DNA of 30,847 nucleotides from positions 1 to 30,847 of the forward strand of contig JBFLXN010000009.1 in the NCBI GenBank assembly GCA_040755715.1, in the 5' to 3' direction. Positions within the stretch are counted from its first letter, which is position 1. Every line of letters begins with the position of its first letter. The notes under the pieces are model-generated. The model was given only the letters and a program-made list of their open reading frames with translations, was not told the origin of the DNA and ran no database searches. This document shows positions 7,488 to 15,066 of this stretch, in pieces. Made by a program: the position numbers and the translations under genes. Origin of the DNA: JBFLXN01 sp040755715 [NCBI: Candidatus Edwardsbacteria bacterium]. GTDB taxonomy: Bacteria; Edwardsbacteria; AC1; JBFLXN01.

Positions 7488-8570
7488 ATGCCTTACCATT
7501 TTTTCACCTACCTTCGGAAGGTACGGAGTTTACTGCAAGGTAAAAGAGCTCTTGAGCCACAAGTTTTAGAGAGTCTCCAAGAAATTTTAATTGAAGCTGA
7601 TGTGGGCATAGTGGCTACCAATAGAATTATTCAAACAATTAAAAAGAAAGTAGGGGCGTTAAATCTAACGCCCCTGTTCGTCTCTGAAATAAAAATCATC
7701 TTAAAGAATGAATTGATACATATTTTGCAGAATAGCAACCTCACACCGGCCTCCGATGCTACGATACGGAGTCCGACAGAATCGTCGGACCTTTTCGCCT
7801 CGGAGAGCCATCGCTTCCAGCGGGGTCCCGCCAACCTGTCCGTTGGGCAAGCCTGCAGAGCCCTCGGTCGTAGACCTACGGGCAAGACATACGGTCAGGA
7901 AGGCGGTGAGGAAAAAGGGAAAGGTCTTTCGGTCTTTCTCTTTGTGGGAGTGAATGGCACAGGCAAGACGACAACAATTGCAAAATTATCCAATCGTTTG
8001 AAAGGGCAAGGAAAGAAAGTAGTCTTGGCGGCGGCTGATACTTATCGGGCAGCAGCACAGGAGCAACTTCGGGTCTGGACAAAACGGGTAGGAGCGGAGA
8101 TGATACCAGGACAGATGGGGGCAGATTCAGCCGCAGTAGCTTATGATGCCCTGAAATCGGCGCTGGCAAAAAAAGCTGATTTCCTCCTGATTGATACTGC
8201 CGGGAGAATGCACACCAAAACACCCTTTTTAGGAGAACTCAAAAAAATCTATCGGGTCATCAATAAAAATTTACCTGAAGCACCCCAAGAAATTTTTTTA
8301 GTCCTTGACGCCACCACTGGCCAGAATGCCCTTTCTCAAGCAAGACTGTTCAAGGAAGCTATCCCGGTGACTGGAGTTGTTCTCACTAAACTTGACGGCA
8401 CAGCCAAAGGCGGAATCATCTTTGCCATTTCTGAAGAATTGAAAATTCCGGTAAAATTGATTGGCACAGGAGAAGACTTAGAAGACTTGCATAATTTTAA
8501 CGCCGAACAATTTGTAGACGCCATCATAGAAGGCTCATCTCAAAAATTAGCTGCTGAAAAGGACAGGTAA
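7488..8570 (+). CDS. ftsY: Signal recognition particle receptor FtsY, with translated repeat insertions
   Basis: FtsY is the SRP receptor GTPase that docks ribosome-SRP complexes at the membrane. The 360-residue protein has an N-domain helical bundle and a full G domain: GVNGTGKTTT (about residue 154), DTYRAAAQEQL, DTAGR, and TKLDGTAKGG. Two parts are foreign. VGALNLTP (about 55-62) is coded by a palindrome, and about 57 residues (about 84-140) between the N and G domains come from GC-rich repeated DNA also found beside era. Both keep frame and lie at the N domain/linker side, leaving the GTPase core intact. It starts at ATG 7488 with AAGGA ten bases upstream. The following radical SAM gene begins 12 bases after the stop. 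Confidence 0.93.
   Translation: MPYHFFTYLRKVRSLLQGKRALEPQVLESLQEILIEADVGIVATNRIIQTIKKKVGALNLTPLFVSEIKIILKNELIHILQNSNLTPASDATIRSPTESSDLFASESHRFQRGPANLSVGQACRALGRRPTGKTYGQEGGEEKGKGLSVFLFVGVNGTGKTTTIAKLSNRLKGQGKKVVLAAADTYRAAAQEQLRVWTKRVGAEMIPGQMGADSAAVAYDALKSALAKKADFLLIDTAGRMHTKTPFLGELKKIYRVINKNLPEAPQEIFLVLDATTGQNALSQARLFKEAIPVTGVVLTKLDGTAKGGIIFAISEELKIPVKLIGTGEDLEDLHNFNAEQFVDAIIEGSSQKLAAEKDR
7652..7675 (+). repeat. Short GGGGCGTTA palindrome translated within ftsY
   Basis: The arms AGGGGCGTTA (7652-7661) and TAACGCCCCT (7666-7675) form a perfect 10-bp inverted repeat with a four-base loop. It encodes VGALNLTP, the same peptide, in the same frame, as the copy in the YfhO-like gene at 21715-21738. 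Confidence 0.85.
7740..7910 (+). repeat. GC-rich dispersed element translated within ftsY
   Basis: A block of strongly GC-rich sequence with local palindromes such as GTCCGAC/GTCGGAC (about 7770-7789). Its right half (about 7838-7905) matches the era-leader repeat (CCTGTCCG ... GCAGAGCCCTCGGTCGTAG ... ACGGTCAGGAA). It adds about 57 residues to FtsY without stop or frameshift. The composition differs sharply from the FtsY sequence on either side. Confidence 0.8.
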
Positions 8571-8582
8571 AGGTATAAGGAA

Positions 8583-10043
8583 ATGAAGACAAAAAGAGGA
8601 AAAGTGCTCTTAGTTCATCCCGGTAGGCCCAGCAATATCCGTCCAAGATTGCCTCTGGCCCTTCTCTATTTGGCAGAGACACTCTTAGCAAATGGCTACC
8701 AACCTAAGATTATTGATATGCGACTATCAGAATATGAGGGAATAGATTTGAGTAATGCTATCTGCGTGGGAGTGAGTGTTCTTACAGGTCCTGGCATCTT
8801 ATATGCATTAGAATTTGCTAAATATATCAGAAAGAATAATCCTAAACTCCCTATTATCTGGGGAGGCATTCATCCTACTTTATTACCTGAAGAGACTTGC
8901 CAGAATGAATTTGTGGATATTGTCGTCAGAGGGGAAGGAGAAGAAACTCTCTTAGAGTTGGTGCAATGTATAGAAGAACAGAAGGATTTAGCTAAGATTC
9001 TGGGAATTACTTATAAAAAAGATAGAGAAATTGTTTCTAATCCTGACCGTCCCTGGATGAACCTGAACAAAATTGGGGATTTACCTTATCATTTGGTGGA
9101 CTTAAATCAATATAATATAAAAGAATTCCCCTATCACTCAAGCCGTGGCTGTCCGCATCGGTGTGGATTCTGTTATAATTTAGCATTCAATAAGAGAAGT
9201 TTCAGGACAAAGAGTGCAGACAAAATAATTGACGAGATAGAATCTATCGTCCACCGTTTCAAACCAGAGAGAATAACTTTTTGTGAAGATAATCGTTTTA
9301 CTAACAAAAAAATTGTAGAGCAAATTTGCCGAGGACTGATAGATAGAAAGATCAAAATTTACTGGGAACCTTCCTGCCGATTTAATTATTTTGCCGGGTA
9401 TGATGATGAATTTATTTCTTTAATTAAAGAGGCAGGAGTCAAAAAAATAGGATTTGGGGCAGAAAGCGGCTCTGTAAAGATATTAGATTTAATTAAAAAA
9501 GATATTACTAAAGAGGAAATATTTATTACTTTAAATAAATGCAAGACAGCCGGCATTGTCCCTCAAGTAAGTCTAATGTATGGTTTTCCTTCAGAAGAGA
9601 TAGAAGATGTATCTAAGAGTATAATGCTGATTGATGAGATGCATGAGGTAAATCCGGAGGTAATTGTAAATGGTCTACTACTTTATACTTCATACCCTAA
9701 TACACCTCTATTTCATTACACCAAGAAATTGGGATATAAATTCCCGTCTTCTTTACAAGAATGGGGAGGATTTATGTTCGGGGACATAAGAAATAATCCA
9801 TGGATGAGTAAAAGACATAGAATAGAAGGAGAGACAGCCTCTAATATTGTGCGTTTTCGGTATTTTAATCAGATAAAGGCAGAGAATCTTTTAAGAAAAA
9901 GACGGCATAGAATTCCCTATAAGATTTTTAACTTTTTTTATTCTTTCTCAGCAAAATTTCGCTGGAGACGCCGATTCTTCAAATGTCCTTATGAATGGAA
10001 ATTATGGTCTTATATAAGGACAAAATATTTAGGGACGATTTAA
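8583..10043 (+). CDS. B12-binding-type radical SAM enzyme
   Basis: A radical SAM enzyme using a 4Fe-4S cluster and S-adenosylmethionine. The N-terminal third (about 1-160) looks like a cobalamin-binding Rossmann domain ([46 protein letters not shown]); the radical SAM core follows with the cluster motif CPHRCGFC in SSRGCPHRCGFCY. The cobalamin-ligating DxHxxG motif is not seen. AGVKKIGFGAESG is typical of the family. At 486 residues it has the usual length, with a C-terminal part rich in Arg and aromatic residues. An AAGG lies just before ATG 8583. Being next to glycan genes suggests lipid or sugar modification, but the substrate is unknown. Confidence 0.85.
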   Translation: MKTKRGKVLLVHPGRPSNIRPRLPLALLYLAETLLANGYQPKIIDMRLSEYEGIDLSNAICVGVSVLTGPGILYALEFAKYIRKNNPKLPIIWGGIHPTLLPEETCQNEFVDIVVRGEGEETLLELVQCIEEQKDLAKILGITYKKDREIVSNPDRPWMNLNKIGDLPYHLVDLNQYNIKEFPYHSSRGCPHRCGFCYNLAFNKRSFRTKSADKIIDEIESIVHRFKPERITFCEDNRFTNKKIVEQICRGLIDRKIKIYWEPSCRFNYFAGYDDEFISLIKEAGVKKIGFGAESGSVKILDLIKKDITKEEIFITLNKCKTAGIVPQVSLMYGFPSEEIEDVSKSIMLIDEMHEVNPEVIVNGLLLYTSYPNTPLFHYTKKLGYKFPSSLQEWGGFMFGDIRNNPWMSKRHRIEGETASNIVRFRYFNQIKAENLLRKRRHRIPYKIFNFFYSFSAKFRWRRRFFKCPYEWKLWSYIRTKYLGTI

Positions 10044-10171
10044 GCTGTGGGAGCGGGCTTCTGCCCGCGATTATCAAGCCCGGAAGGGCTTTCCCAAAAA
10101 ATACAATGGATAGATAAAATTCATTGTAAAATTAGTCCCGATGTCCATCGGGACAAAATTAGCAACTATCA
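10044..10171. repeat. Cluster of small hairpins upstream of the S23-like gene
   Basis: Hairpins GCGGGC/GCCCGC (10053-10068), AAGCCC/GGGCTT (10076-10091) and GTCCCGAT/ATCGGGAC (10135-10154). ATTCATTGTAAAATTA (10119-10134) is repeated in inverted orientation after the next gene (10565-10587). Confidence 0.6.
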
Positions 10172-10552
10172 ATGAATACAAAGATGGAGAAAAAAACAGG
10201 CGACAATATAGCAGAGCGTTTGCTTGACTTTGCGGTAAGCATGATCAAGCTGGTTGATGCTTTGCCCAGGACAGTCGTTGGTAAACACATCGGGGGACAA
10301 CTCTTGCGATCAGGAACTTCTCCGGGGTCCAATTATGAAGAGGCTCGTGGCGCGGAGTCAAGGGCCGATTTTATTCACAAGTTGGGCGTTGTTCTTAAAG
10401 AGCTTAAAGAGTCAAGGTTCTGGATGAAGGTTATTTATTGTGCCAAATTGGTTAGTCCTGAACATCTTAATCCCCTCATTTCAGAATGTGAAGAATTGTG
10501 TGCAATCATCACAAAGAGCATCATTACCGCGAAAGAAAAGAAACAATTTTGA
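10172..10552 (+). CDS. Four-helix-bundle protein (S23 / 23S intervening-sequence family)
   Basis: A 126-residue, all-helical protein with family marks LLRSGTSPGSNYEEARGAESRADFIHKL and LKELKESRFWMKVI (shown here as separate landmarks). Relatives are encoded in 23S rRNA intervening sequences of Leptospira and Coxiella, stand alone in many candidate phyla, and include the Avd accessory proteins of diversity-generating retroelements. Here no rRNA or reverse transcriptase is near. No clear ribosome-binding site precedes ATG 10172, and ATG 10184 is an alternative. An inverted repeat brackets the gene (10119-10134 with 10565-10587), which suggests a cassette. Role unknown. Confidence 0.8.
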   Translation: MNTKMEKKTGDNIAERLLDFAVSMIKLVDALPRTVVGKHIGGQLLRSGTSPGSNYEEARGAESRADFIHKLGVVLKELKESRFWMKVIYCAKLVSPEHLNPLISECEELCAIITKSIITAKEKKQF

Positions 10553-10612
10553 AATGCCAATTGATAATTTTACAATTTGCAATGAATAACTATACTCTTA
10601 CAATAATCAACG

Positions 10613-11824
10613 ATGAGCCTAAATAACCGATTCTCTATGAAAGTTCTCCACCTCGTCACTGCTTTTCCCAGAAATGAAACCGATATAATTACTCCCTGGC
10701 TATGGGAGATATTGAAGGGACTAAAGCAAAAAGGAATAGACATAGAAATCTTTGCTCCATCTTATAAAGGGCTTGGTAATCAGAAAATTTTTGGACTCAA
10801 GGTTCATCGCTTTCGGTATTTCTTTAAAAGATGGGAATATCTCACCCACGAAGAGACCACACCGGATAGATTCCAGAGAAGTATTTTTTATAAATTCTTA
10901 TCACTTTTTTATATTTTAGGAGGAATCATTGGTATGGTGAAGTTAATGCAAAGAGAAAGATATGATATAGTTCAGGCACACTGGCCATTTCCGCATACTA
11001 TATTTGGATATTTTGCCAAAAGAATAGGGGGGGCAAAACTCATCTCCACATTTTACGGAGTAGAACTCAGATGGATAAAAGCCCAGTTGCCTTTCTTTCT
11101 TCCCCTTATTCGCTGGATAATTCGTAAATCTGATTGCCTCACCGCTATATCTTCTTATACCGCAAAAGAAATAAAAGATATTTTGGCTAGAGAGGTAGCA
11201 ATAATTCCGTATACTTCTACAATCCTCAGAGACGAAGCAAAAGAAGTAACATCTGAAAAAGACAGCAAGAAAAGAATTTTGTTTGTCGGTCGTTTGGTAG
11301 AAAGAAAGGGCGTAGAATATCTTATAGATGCCTTCAACCTCATTGCAGGAAAGATTGAGGCTAAATTGATAATTGTGGGAGAAGGTCCTGAGAGACATCG
11401 TTTAGAGGAGTTGGTTAAAAGTTATGGGTTAAAAGAGAGGGTAGTCTTTAAAGGCAGAATTTGTCAAGAAGAATTAGAGAGATGTTATGCTAATTGTGAT
11501 GTCTTTGTCCTGCCGGCAATTGTAGATTCAAAGGGGGACACTGAAGGACTGGGTGTTGTTCTTCTGGAAGCGATGAGTTATAAAAAGCCGGTGATTGCTT
11601 CAAATCTTGGTGGAATTGTTGACATTGTAAGAGATGGGGAGAGTGGAATTTTGGTGCCAGAAAAAAATCCGCAAAAATTAGCCGAGGCAATTCTAAAAAT
11701 TCTTGAAGACAAGGATTATGCCAGAAGACTGGGAGAAAAGGGATACAGGTTTGCCAAAGAGAACTTCAGTTTGGAACGAATAGTCAGAAGGTGGTTAGAA
11801 CTCTACAGAAGGCTATCCCAATAA
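10613..11824 (+). CDS. Family 4 (GT-B) glycosyltransferase
   Basis: A retaining GT4 glycosyltransferase, cytoplasmic and probably membrane-associated, transferring sugar from a nucleotide donor to a growing surface glycan. The acceptor-side half starts MKVLHLVTAFPRNE; the donor half has RILFVGRLVERKGVEYLIDAF, IIVGEGPER and the E(x7)E-type motif in EGLGVVLLEAM. At 403 residues the length is normal. The start is uncertain: ATG 10613 opens the frame, but ATG 10637 gives the usual GT4 N terminus; neither has a good Shine-Dalgarno. Confidence 0.88.
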   Translation: MSLNNRFSMKVLHLVTAFPRNETDIITPWLWEILKGLKQKGIDIEIFAPSYKGLGNQKIFGLKVHRFRYFFKRWEYLTHEETTPDRFQRSIFYKFLSLFYILGGIIGMVKLMQRERYDIVQAHWPFPHTIFGYFAKRIGGAKLISTFYGVELRWIKAQLPFFLPLIRWIIRKSDCLTAISSYTAKEIKDILAREVAIIPYTSTILRDEAKEVTSEKDSKKRILFVGRLVERKGVEYLIDAFNLIAGKIEAKLIIVGEGPERHRLEELVKSYGLKERVVFKGRICQEELERCYANCDVFVLPAIVDSKGDTEGLGVVLLEAMSYKKPVIASNLGGIVDIVRDGESGILVPEKNPQKLAEAILKILEDKDYARRLGEKGYRFAKENFSLERIVRRWLELYRRLSQ

Positions 11825-11956
11825 GACTCACCGCAGCCTGCCCGTTTTTCCTTTCTGCCTAAGGCAGATCCGCCCCAGGCGGAGAAGTCACCACAACACA
11901 CAACCTTTTTGCGTCCTCCGTGTCTCTGTGAAAATTGCGGAGTAGTTGCCCTTATT

Positions 11957-12068
11957 AAAGTGCAAATTTTGCACTTTTGATGTAAAAATTACACTTTTGC
12001 GTCTAATTTATTATAAATTAAAGACTTATCTCTATTTTTCGCTAAAAACAAGTGCAAAATTTGCACTT
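11957..12068. promoter_or_regulatory. Paired GTGCAAA-TTTGCAC palindromes (possible operator)
   Basis: AAAGTGCAAA-T-TTTGCACTTT at 11957-11977 and AAGTGCAAA-A-TTTGCACTT at 12050-12068 are both perfect palindromes with a single central base. TGTAA/TTACA at 11981-11993 is a shorter relative. Paired odd palindromes about 93 bp apart are what a dimeric repressor that loops DNA would use, but mobile palindromes would look the same. Confidence 0.5.
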
Positions 12069-12201
12069 TGGGGATAAAAAGGCAGTTAGAACAGCTGACT
12101 CTTCAACTCATTAACTCTTTAACTCCTTAACTCCATAACTTAACTATTTATGAATGACTTATGGTGATAGCGGTGAACTTTTTTTGACTTTTAATGAGTT
12201 C

Positions 12202-12217
12202 TGGCACAGAACTTGCT
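12202..12217 (+). promoter_or_regulatory. Sigma54-like -24/-12 promoter candidate
   Basis: TGGCAC-AGAAC-TTGCT, with GG and GC separated by exactly ten bases, matches the -24/-12 consensus. The -24 part overlaps a GTTCTG/CAGAAC palindrome that could explain part of the match by chance. The first gene downstream is the antitoxin at 12372. Confidence 0.4.
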
Positions 12218-12293
12218 GTAGATAATATATGTAAGCTCAGAAGAGCCGAACAGGCTTTTCAAAAAAATTTTCATTTTTCTGCATTTTCCTATT

Positions 12294-12320
12294 GACTTTT
12301 TTGTCTTTTGGTTGTATAAT
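12294..12320 (+). promoter_or_regulatory. Sigma70-like promoter for the antitoxin gene
   Basis: TTGACT and TATAAT with a short 15-bp spacer. The sequence around the -10 box, TTGTATAATTATTAGTGG, recurs at 12958-12975 upstream of the VCBS gene, so this promoter segment seems to be duplicated on both sides of the toxin-antitoxin module. Confidence 0.5.
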
Positions 12321-12371
12321 TATTAGTGGAGATTGTGAAGGAGAAATGGAAGGGCTACTACAATTGTTCAA

Positions 12372-12566
12372 ATGACTAAAAAAGAATTGAAGGAGATCAT
12401 TGAGACATCAATTGAACAGAAATTGCTTGAATTACTTGGTGACCCTGATGAGGGATTGGAAATTAGAAAGTCTGTTCGTGAAAGGCTCTTACGACAGAAG
12501 AAAGCAGTTGCAGCAGGTGAACGTGGTAAGCCATTTGAGGATATTGTGCATCAACTCGGATTGTAG
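12372..12566 (+). CDS. RelB-type small antitoxin
   Basis: A 64-residue protein beginning TKKELKEIIE, with LLGDPDEGLEIRKSVRERL and ending in FEDIVHQLGL. This pattern is familiar as the gene before RelE/ParE-type toxins, and here a relE-like gene follows 11 bases later. It should bind and neutralise the toxin and repress the operon. Since the toxin is interrupted by a MITE, the antitoxin is probably orphaned. I rely on recalled family resemblance and position rather than a fixed motif. Confidence 0.75.
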   Translation: MTKKELKEIIETSIEQKLLELLGDPDEGLEIRKSVRERLLRQKKAVAAGERGKPFEDIVHQLGL

Positions 12567-12577
12567 TAGTTACTTAC

Positions 12578-12921
12578 ATGTATCAGATTCGTATATTGGA
12601 AAAAGCTACTCGTGAATTATCAAAACTAGACAAAATTATTGGGCATCGTATTGTTGAGCGTATCAAATGGCTTGCAGTAAATCTTGATAACATCAGACTA
12701 GTACTCTGTGACGTAAATTTGTGAGGTTTTGTAGTGTAGCCCTTTATGGGCGTAATTACGGGGACAAGCCCCTACACTACCACCCAAATTGTCAAATATT
12801 TATGAGACAATGCACTAGAGCCATTGGTGATTATCGTTTTATTTACGAAGTTCTTTATGATGAAGAAGTAATTATTGTTCATGAAATTGGTCATCGTAAG
12901 GAAATCTATCGGGGAAAATAG
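12578..12921 (+). pseudogene. RelE/ParE-like toxin, interrupted by a MITE
   Basis: The N-terminal part starts at ATG 12578 (MYQIRILEKATRELSKLD ... NLDNIRL), and the C-terminal part ends at 12921 (GDYRFIYEVLYDEEV, GHRKEIYRG). Together they give the order of a RelE-family mRNA interferase. Between them sits a 115-bp MITE (12701-12815) flanked by TA. Translation from the start ends at a TGA at 12722-12724 inside the MITE. Removing the MITE does not fully mend the gene: the halves are in different frames, and the roughly ten residues expected between EPL and GDYR are missing, so there is a second lesion next to the insertion. Confidence 0.85.
12701..12815 (+). mobile_element. MITE A, copy 1 (115 bp, TA target duplication)
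   Basis: Bounded by TA (12699-12700 and 12816-12817) within CTAG on each side. The ends are imperfect inverted repeats (GTACTCTGTGAC... against GTGCATTGTCTC... read inward), with an inner pair GTAGTGTAG/CTACACTAC (12731-12739 and 12772-12780). The first 72 bases match copy 2 (29561 onward) with two differences. It has no coding capacity. TA duplication at CTAG suggests mobilisation by an IS630/Tc1-mariner-type transposase, which is inference. Confidence 0.85.
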
Positions 12922-12936
12922 AATTTTAGAAGACTA

Positions 12937-12966
12937 TTGAAAGAAATTGTCCTTTTATTGTATAAT
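12937..12966 (+). promoter_or_regulatory. Sigma70-like promoter for the VCBS-repeat gene
   Basis: TTGAAA (12937-12942), an 18-bp spacer and TATAAT (12961-12966), about 55 bases before a strong AAGGAGG at 13016-13022. Confidence 0.55.
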
Positions 12967-13027
12967 TATTAGTGGGAGTAGTTCAACGAAAATCAAAAAT
13001 AAAACCTTATAAACCAAGGAGGTCAAG

Positions 13028-14968
13028 ATGCAAAGACTCATTGTTTTAGCAGTGGCGGCGGTTTTATTTTTAACCGTGCCGGTTGTCGCTGGAGTCTGGC
13101 GTGAGACGACGCAGACAGACTTTGCCGATGGAGATTACAATGCCAATATCTATGCCTCTACTGAGGGCGGTGACAGCGGCTGTGTAAAGGTTCAGCCGGG
13201 TGCGCTTTATGATTTGAACAAGGATGGGTATAAGGATATTGTGATTTCAAATATGCACGACAACACAGTGAATTTCAATATCCCTTCCTATATCTATTGG
13301 GGTTCTGCTGCAGGTTTTGATTCCACGAACAGGACCGCACTCCCTACGCACGGCGCCACAGGGAATTCTGTTGCTGACTTAAACAGAGATGGCTACCTTG
13401 ACATTGTCTTCAGCTCTTATTCTGGTCCTAACTCCCTTATCTACTGGGGTTCCAAGACAGGATTTCACCTTGGAGATACGACTGCGCTTCCTACAGTTGG
13501 GGCACACGGAAGCTATGTGGCAGATTTAAATCACGACGGACGGTTAGATATTATCTTTGCTAATTTTTCTGGATCCTATTCTTATGTCTACTGGGGTTCA
13601 AACGGTGGATATAGTAGTTCAAAAAGAACAGAACTTCCTACATTGGCGGCCACGGATGTTGCAGTAGCAGACTTGAACAAGGATGGCAAATTGGACCTCG
13701 TATTCAGCAATTGTCATCCGGGAAGCGGCGCAGATATGTTTGATGGGTATTCCTATATCTACTACGGACAGGGAACAGATTCAATTTATTACAGCACCGC
13801 ATCTATGGACTCGCTGCATACGCACGGGGCGTACGGTAATTCTGTTGCTGATTTAAATCGTGACGGATGGCTTGACATCATTTTCAGCAACCACCGGGTG
13901 GAAGCAACTTTCAAAGTTTGCTCCTACATTTATTACGGCTCTCCTTCAGGATTCAGTTCCAGTAATATGGATTCCCTTCCAACACTGAGTGCAATAGCAA
14001 ATGCGGTAGCGGATTTGAATAAGGATGGCTATCCGGACATAGTATTTGCTAATTGGTATGACGATGTTACTTACGATGTCAATTCTTATATCTACTGGGG
14101 TTCGGCTACCGGCTTTAATTCTGCTAATAGAACAGAACTTCCTGTTCACGGGAGCCATGGTGCACTCGTGGGTAAATTAGACCATGATGGTTTCTTGGAT
14201 ATAATCTTAACAGGTTTTCGTGATGGAACAGGAAATGAAAACACATTTTCCTACATTTATTGGGGCTCAGCAAGCGGATATGCTGTATCTAATAGAGATT
14301 CACTACCTTCTATGGGAGGACATATTTCCACCAAGGACAACGGCAATGTGCATAATCGGAGCCTTGTGGAGGGTTATTCCTCTTCTATCTTTGATGCCGG
14401 AGAAACAGTGAACTGGGGTATCGCCGACTGGACTGCTGATGTACCTCTTGAGACATCTTTAGATATAATGGTAAGAAGCGGGAATACACCCATCCCTGAT
14501 GGAACTTGGTCTGACTGGCAAGCAATACCAATCGGAAGCGATATCCCAGATGTTCTTAACAGCCGATATATTCAATATCAAGCAGTTACTACGAGCAATG
14601 AGCTGTTTGATTCTCCCACTTTGGATGATATTACAATTGATTATTTCCCCTTAGGAGTAGAAGAGCAGGAAAGTTCAAAGTTCAAAGTTCAAAGTTCAAA
14701 GTTGATGCAAAGCTATCCAAATCCCTTCTCACAGCAAACAGCCATTAGCTATCAGCTATCAGTTTCCCGCTCTGCCAGACTGGTTATTTATAATGTCGCC
14801 GGGCAGTTGGTGAAGACTTTAGTTAGTGGACCACAGAGTCAAGGAGTCCACACTGTCAACTGGGACGGAACAGACAATAAGGGGAATAGAGTAAGTGCTG
14901 GAGTCTATTTTGTATCTTTTGAAGCAGGGGATTACAAAGCGACAAAGAAGATTGTGTGTCTGAGATAA
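13028..14968 (+). CDS. Secreted FG-GAP/VCBS-repeat protein with C-terminal FlgD-Ig-like sorting domain
   Basis: A 646-residue exported protein with a signal peptide (MQRLIVLAVAAVLFLTVPVVAG). Seven VCBS/FG-GAP-type repeats of about 55-60 residues follow, most with a calcium-loop motif such as DLNKDGYKDI, DLNRDGYLDI or DLNHDGRLDI and a YIYWGS strand, predicting a beta-propeller. After a middle beta region, the last 85 residues start SYPNPFSQQTAISY and end VYFVSFEAGDYKATKKIV, as in FlgD-Ig/type-IX-like sorting domains. It is likely surface-exposed, with adhesion or matrix roles inferred. A perfect AAGGAGG precedes ATG 13028 and a strong terminator follows. A heptamer tandem repeat lies before the sorting domain. 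Confidence 0.9.
   Translation: MQRLIVLAVAAVLFLTVPVVAGVWRETTQTDFADGDYNANIYASTEGGDSGCVKVQPGALYDLNKDGYKDIVISNMHDNTVNFNIPSYIYWGSAAGFDSTNRTALPTHGATGNSVADLNRDGYLDIVFSSYSGPNSLIYWGSKTGFHLGDTTALPTVGAHGSYVADLNHDGRLDIIFANFSGSYSYVYWGSNGGYSSSKRTELPTLAATDVAVADLNKDGKLDLVFSNCHPGSGADMFDGYSYIYYGQGTDSIYYSTASMDSLHTHGAYGNSVADLNRDGWLDIIFSNHRVEATFKVCSYIYYGSPSGFSSSNMDSLPTLSAIANAVADLNKDGYPDIVFANWYDDVTYDVNSYIYWGSATGFNSANRTELPVHGSHGALVGKLDHDGFLDIILTGFRDGTGNENTFSYIYWGSASGYAVSNRDSLPSMGGHISTKDNGNVHNRSLVEGYSSSIFDAGETVNWGIADWTADVPLETSLDIMVRSGNTPIPDGTWSDWQAIPIGSDIPDVLNSRYIQYQAVTTSNELFDSPTLDDITIDYFPLGVEEQESSKFKVQSSKLMQSYPNPFSQQTAISYQLSVSRSARLVIYNVAGQLVKTLVSGPQSQGVHTVNWDGTDNKGNRVSAGVYFVSFEAGDYKATKKIVCLR
14671..14705 (+). repeat. 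Heptanucleotide tandem repeat in the VCBS gene
   Basis: Four perfect AAGTTCA units (14671-14698) and an imperfect fifth (AAGTTGA). A second heptamer pair (AGCTATC twice) follows about 40 bases on. Units of seven do not keep frame, so gain or loss of one unit would cut off the C-terminal sorting domain. Confidence 0.85.
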
Positions 14969-14991
14969 GGAATTTAGGGAGAGTATCAGGA

Positions 14992-15026
14992 GGGTTGCCT
15001 CATAAGGAAGAGGCAACCCTTTTTGA
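14992..15026 (+). terminator. Rho-independent terminator after the VCBS gene
   Basis: AGGGTTGCCTC (14992-15002) pairs perfectly with GAGGCAACCCT (15011-15021) around an eight-base loop, followed directly by TTTT. It begins 24 bases after the stop codon. Confidence 0.92.
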
Positions 15027-15066
15027 TATACCTTGTTTTGGAATATTTCATCCCCGAAGAATTAAA

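Larger units (their letters stand above)
11825..12371. other. 547-bp intergenic region with palindromes and promoters
   Basis: No gene is seen. In order it holds adjacent hairpins CTGCCT/AGGCAG (11855-11867) and CCGCC/GGCGG (11870-11882), two near-identical GTGCAAA/TTTGCAC palindromes (11957-11977 and 12050-12068) with a weaker TGTAA/TTACA one between them (11981-11993), a run of ACTC/TTAACTC repeats (about 12105-12150), a sigma54-like site (12202-12217) and a sigma70-like promoter (12294-12320). Confidence 0.7.

Noticed and set aside
7876-8223. 115-codon minus-strand frame across ftsY
   Set aside because: Antisense shadow of a well-conserved GTPase gene with no family features.
10172-10552. 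Diversity-generating retroelement (S23/Avd-like protein)
   Set aside because: No reverse transcriptase and no template/variable repeat pair is found nearby.
10943-11398. 151-codon minus-strand frame across the first GT4 gene
   Set aside because: Antisense shadow; low-complexity protein with no recognisable motifs, fully inside a conserved gene.
11957-12068. CRISPR array or part of one
   Set aside because: Only two palindromes, with no regular spacer and repeat pattern and no cas genes.
12578-12921. Active RelE toxin with a programmed bypass of the MITE
   Set aside because: There is an in-frame TGA, the two halves are in different frames, and an expected internal segment is missing even after removing the MITE.
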